The notes under the pieces are model-generated. The model was given only the letters and a program-made list of their open reading frames with translations. It did not search any database and had not been told where the DNA came from. Below, in pieces: positions 22,401 to 28,630 of a stretch of 64,000 bases of DNA. Source of the DNA: Euglena gracilis (taxonomy: Eukaryota > Euglenida > Euglenophyceae > Euglenales); assembly GCA_039621445.1 (NCBI GenBank), contig CP154955.1:17216691-17280690 (forward strand), written 5' to 3'. Within the stretch, counting starts at the first letter, position 1. Each line of letters begins with the position of its first letter. A program made the position numbers and the translations under genes.

Positions 22401-25400
22401 AATAAAATGGGACTGGGAAAAACGATGGAACCACCTTATTTCCCCCATCATTTCTCAACTGTCATCCCCGTATGCCGTTTGTTAGATACCATACCATGGA
22501 CACTGCCTGGAGTGTGAATCAGGCGCACAGCAGTTGAGTGGTCAGGGAAGCTGCCAACCATGGTTTCTGGTTTTTTTTGGAGTTATTGCATCTTGAAATC
22601 GCTTCCAGTGAATGGATCCTACCTATAAAGTGGGTGGGTGGGAAGTGTGATTTAAAAAAAGGGTTTTTTTTGGCTCCAGCTGCTGCCCTATTTGACCATT
22701 TTAACGATTCCAGCGATTTTGCTAAATGTGGAAAAGCGGCCAAAAAGGGAGGGATGTTCATGAGTTTAAGGATGCACCGAGAGGTTTATTCTTTAAGCAG
22801 GAAGTGCTTCCCCAGAACAGAAGGCTTTATGCTGCCATCCCGGCGAAATGCAACACAGCGTGAAAATAAAACGTTCTCGCCGTGTGGAACGTGCCATTTC
22901 ACAGGTGTCACTGCGCCACCCCCCCCCCCCCCCGTTACTTGTCTGCAAGCACCTCTAGTAAAAATGGCCGAAAATGGCCGAAAATGGCCGAAAATGGCCG
23001 AAAATGGCCGAAAATGGCCGAAAATGAGAAAAAATTTGTTGCAAGTTTTTTCGAGTTTTTTTTTGCTTAACAGTTTCTTTTTCCCTGAGGGGCAATTTTC
23101 AGTGCAACTGATTCTTTTTTCTGTGCAGCCTCTCTTCTTTTGTTATTATGCCTGGCCCTGCAACACATGCTGCTCAAAGAACCACCTCCGAATGGGTTAT
23201 TTGGGCCAAAGCTGAATGTTTTCATGGCATTTCAGAAAAAATCGGTGACAAGGGCGATGCTGGCAATTTTTTTTGTATATTTTGAAGAATTAAACCCATT
23301 TTTGGAATAATTTCTCCACAAATTTCCAATATTACTCCCATGTTGGCCATTTTGGATCAATTTTTGCTAATTTTGGGGATATTTTGCACTGATTTGGCAA
23401 ATATTGGACTAATTTGGGTCAATATGAGCACATTTTAAGGCATTTTGCGCCATTTTGGTGATTTTGGGTTATTTTTCACAATTTTGTGGACATTGTTGGT
23501 GTTTTTGGGCAAGTTTAGGTTATTTGAAGCCATTTTAGGTAATTTTGATTGCTTTTTGGGGCCTTTTGCGGTCAATTTTAGTTTTTTTGTGGTCATTTTC
23601 TTGGGTTTCTGTGGTCATTTTGCTAGGCTGGGAGCCAGTGGATGCAGTGATTACAGATACTGGACAAGATGCAATGGATCAGATGCTGAACAAGATGCAG
23701 ACTGAACAAGATGTTGACACTGGACAAGGTGCAGATGCTGTATGAGATGCAGATGCTGGACAAGATGCAGATGCTGAACAAGATGCAGACACTGGACAAG
23801 ATGTAGACACTGGACAAGATGCAGATGCTGTACAAGGTGCAGATGTTGGACAAGATACAGATATTGACAAGATGCAGACGTTGTTCAAGATGCAGACACT
23901 GGACAAGATGTAGACACTAGAGAAGATGCAGATGCTGGACAAGATGCAGATGCTGGACAAGATGCAGATGCTGGAGAAGATGCAGTGGATGCAGATACTG
24001 GACAAGATTAAGATCTTGACAAGATGCAGGTATTGGATAAGATGCACACACCAGACAAGATGCAGTGATTGCTGATGCAATGGATGTAGATATTGGACAA
24101 GATGTAGATGCTGGGCGAGATGCGATGTTGAACAAGATGCAGACATTGGGTGAGCATATTTGATGTCAATATTTCAACATTATGGACCGATCACATGTTT
24201 GCTTGCTTTTGTTTGCTTTTCTTTGCTTGCACATTCTGCTCAACGAACCACCTCCAAATGGGTTATTTGGGCCAAAGCCGATGGTTTTGATGACATTTCA
24301 GAAAATTGTGGTGACAAGGTGCAACTAGGCAAAGTATGTGAAGCGTTTTTTTCTCTGTTAAAGGTGTGATTTGTTTTATTGCACACAAGTGGATGGGATA
24401 TAGCAGTGCAACCATCAAACAATGTTGCTTGGGTTATCAAGTTGGAACAGGTGAGGGGAAGTTGTTTGTGAAAAGCATACACGCCAAGAGGCTTGAAGAG
24501 AAAAGCACCAGTTTTGGTGATGCCATCCACCATTGTGGTTAATATGTCATGTGCCAACCACTCTCATGAAGCGTCCCAAAAACCCCCAGCAAAAAAAGAC
24601 CCAAAGTGGACAAGAGCCTCTCTGGCAGGAAAAAAGAAGCCTATTCCCAAAACCTTGCATTTGCATATTGCAACAAAAAACTCTTTGACCTCTTTAATCC
24701 CTGAGCACCCATTCCAAACGGACCTCCTTGGATGCGTTAGCTTTTCACGACTGCTTGTATGTTGACTGAATGATCAAAATGTATTGTTGGTGTGAAAGAA
24801 TTTTAAGGCAGCTTTACCCCCCACCTATAGGAAAAAATGGCCGAAAATGGCAAATGGCCGAAAATGGCCGAAAATGGCCGAAAATGGCGAAAATCTGGGG
24901 GTCAACTATAGGTGCTTGCTTGTCTGCAGCCTGTACTCCACGTAAAGCCGAGGGCGTTTGTCCGGCCCCCGTGGACACACTCCGCATCGCCTCTGCGGCG
25001 TTTCCCAAGGCTGGGCGGGCCAGCCGTGGGCCGGGGCAGCGGCCATCCGAAGTACAACGCCTCCATTGCCGTGAAAGGAACGCATCTGGCAGAGGCCCCT
25101 CTGCCCGCATCTTCCCCCAACCTGCTTCCTGCATGGACACCTGCCTCATGGGAGGGGGGTGGCCGAAATAGCTCACGTCCTGAGGGCGATGGGTGGTGCA
25201 ACCTGCAGCGCTGACTGACCGCGCAAAGCGTGATGCGCAGCCTGTGTTTTCGCCCAAAAGGAAGATTCGAAAGGGTTTGGCTTTTCAATGGGTGGCATGG
25301 CATTTTCAATGTTTGTGTGCAGGCACAACAAAAAAAAGGCAGAAGGAGTCGGAAGGGATTGCACCCTGGCAGGCAGAGTGCAGCTGGGGTTTCTCCGAAA

Positions 25401-28400
25401 GAAGCATCTGCGTCAGCAACCTCCCTGTCCCCCCCTCCCCCGAGGGACCTTTCCATCACACAGGCTGGGGAACAAGAAACACAGCCAGGCGCTGTTCTCC
25501 CCCAGCCTCAGTGTCATCGGTGTCAGGCCAGCCTCGAAGGCCCCTGAGATACACAAACAGGTGGGGGGGGTCGTCGGTGTCCACAACGATGTGCCGTGCC
25601 GTTGGTTTCCATGACCAATGTTTGACATCGACCAGCGCCTGCAGCCGCAACCAATGCCCCCCGCGAGTACTTCGCCAAGGGCAACCTCCGTACCCCCCGG
25701 GACGTGCTTGCCAGGTCACCGCTTTCACCCTTTTTTCGGCCGTCCCCTTGGACCAGACCAAGCCTGGCCTGCAGGCTTCTTCTTAAGAAAGTGCAGATTC
25801 CTTTTTGGCTTTCCGGCGCCAAGGTGCCGGCGTGCCGCCAAACGGACCCCGGAGCACAGACGTTGCTGGGGATGGCGCTGGCGACTCAGCGGGCACCTGC
25901 CCCCGCTGCTGAACTTCGGGCTGCACATCCACACCCCCCACGAGTTCCGGGCCCTGCTCCAAGCCTTCATGGCTGAGCGAGGCCCCGCACCAAAGCAGAC
26001 CCCAGTGAAAGCTCCTCTGCCGCCCTCTGTGTGTGTGCATGCGTGTGTGTGGTGTGTGGAAGTCCTTCGCTCCCAGTGGCACTCCCAAGTTTTACCACAA
26101 ACGCCACCCCCCCCCCCCGAGCCATTTACGACGTCGGGAACCTTGTGCCCCCCCCCCAGTCATTTTTTTTCACTTCCTGCACAGGAAGGGCAAGGTTGGG
26201 CCCTGGGTCTGGCGGCGCCTCGTCACCAAGTACACTGCGCTGCCTCCAGCCACGCGGCCGTTCTTACTGTGGGTGGAGGGCAGCCCACCCCCAGGGCGGG
26301 CCGCCACCGATGCATACCAGGTTTTTTTTTTTAAGTCTTGGACCCCCGGGAGGGGAGGGGGGAGGGTGGGTGGGTCCGGCCGAGCCCCCCCCCCCCCAGG
26401 GGCCCAGGGGGGGGGGGGGGGGGGGGGCCCCCCCCCCCCCGGTCTTAAAAAAAAACCCCTGATGCACACCCCCACCGGATGTGTGCAACCGCCCAACCGT
26501 GGAGTGCCCCAAGGTGCCACAGGGGGCCATATAACGTTGTTTAAAGTATAATATAAAGTCTATATAATATATAAAGTATATAAAGTCATTTCGGAGGGTG
26601 GGGTTCGACCAAATATCCCTCGCTCACCCTGTCATCAGCCGACGGGTCAAAATCAGAAGTATTTTTTCCTGGGAGGTCAGGTCAATGGGGGTATGGCATT
26701 TGCCAACCACTGTTGCTCATCCAAAAGCCAGTTAAATCACTTTTGCCATCTGCAGATCTACAATTTACTATGACACGATTTGAAGTCTGCCCAGAATGAC
26801 CATCCACTTGGCACATCAACACGCAATAAATGATTTTTTCTCGCCAACATGGGAGGCTTCCTAAAAGGCCTAACAGTTTTCTGTTGTTTCAGTTTTTTTT
26901 TAAAGAAAAATGAAAAGGAAGGTCACACCCAGTCCCTTGCGGGGGTTGCTTTTGTCAGGTATGGGGGCAGGCAGGCAGGTATGGGGAGGCACTTTCGCAG
27001 GGTTGTCAGGTTTCGGGGGGTGGGTAGCACTGGAAGGCACTGGGCCCCAAAATGGCCATTCTCAAGGATATTTGCCTTGGGTCGGATGATAAAATGGACT
27101 CAAAAACTCAAAATCCATGCCGCTCCCGGGGGGGGGGTGCCTGCAATGCCGGCATTGCATGAGGCATCCCCCCAGTCTAATTTCGGTTAATGTATGTTTT
27201 TTTTCAAGTGGGGGGGGGGTGGTGGATCCCATCTCGCAACGCAAGACTCAGGATTTGGCAGCTCCCAGCGGCGAACCCTGACCGCAGCACTTCAACGCAT
27301 CGGGCTCTGTGACCGGCGAGGCGGCCATTGGGGAGTGGCGGCCCAACTTGCCTGGCCTTTGCTCCCCGTCCAGGCTCTTCCAACCCAGCAGAAGGTTCCC
27401 CAGGTGTATAATCCCATCAATCCCAAAATGTTAACCCCCTGATTTGATGACCAAAGTCGAGCTACCCCTATGGAAGCCTTGTGTGGGCAGTGGAAAACGT
27501 GAAAAACACCGAAAACTAACCATTTCGTGAGATCAAATTCATTGACCCCCCCCCCCCCCCGGACCAAAGATGGTCACCAGCTGGAATTGCTTTCAATGGT
27601 GGAGTTTGGGCAAAATAGGTGCAAAATTGCATCGGGAAACAGATACGCTTTTTGCCATGGAAGTCTGAATTTCTTGCCCAAAATGCTACCCTGCCCTGGA
27701 ACCCCCTATCTTTGGAATTTGTTGGAATCAGGCTTCTTTTCAGTCAGAAGATCCCTCCTTGGGGGGGGGGTGGGTGGGTCTTGGGCTCCCACCCACCCAC
27801 CCACCTTCCTTGGCTTCCCAAGCCAAGGAAAGTGGGGGGGGATCCCGGGTATGGATTTCGGCGCGAAGTGCCGAAATTTTTTTTGGGAAATGCCCTCAGA
27901 CGGCCTGATTTTTTGCGGTTCCCTCCCCGGGGGGTGGGGGGGATCTTAAAAGAAGCCTGGTTGGAATGATTACCATAAATTTCCTGAAAATGCCCAAAAA
28001 TGGCACAAAAATAAGGCCAACAGTCCCTCAAAGGTGGTTACAAATTACCCAAAATGATTAAAATTGATGCAAAAGCATCAAGATTGCGGTGAACGGCCGA
28101 AAATGGCCAATTTTTCAGTCAAAAAATTGCCAAAAAATGGCCAAAAATGACCCAAAATGGTCGAGAATGACCATAAGTGGCCAAAAATGGCCAAAAATAG
28201 CCAACAGTGGCCAAAGATGGCCAAAAACAGCCCAAATTGCCATATACCCCCATTTTTTTGCCACTTTTTTGTGGCCCTTGTCCAACACCCCCCCCTCCCT
28301 CTCGGAGACCAACATTGGCTGTTTTAGCCCCCCCTGGTTGGAGACGAACATTAGTGGTCATTGGACAAAGGGGGGGGGAGGTAAGAAGCGTCTGCCTCTC

Positions 28401-28596
28401 TGTATGCGGACCTCCTGGAGGCTCACAAGGCGGACTTCAAAAACCGCTTTGCGGAGCAGCTTTGCAGCGCCCACACCCAGGGCCGACTGAAGAACACCCA
28501 ACAAGTTCTTCCCCAGGCACATCGGGGCAGTCCCCACACCTTCCCCTGTTTGCATCCTTATATATTATATATAATATATGTATGTATGTATGTATG

Positions 28597-28630
<34 letters not shown>

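Noticed and set aside
23679-24146. Minus-strand ILSSICILSS repeat protein
   Set aside because: It is the 18-bp minisatellite; no start context, splice signals or conserved ends.
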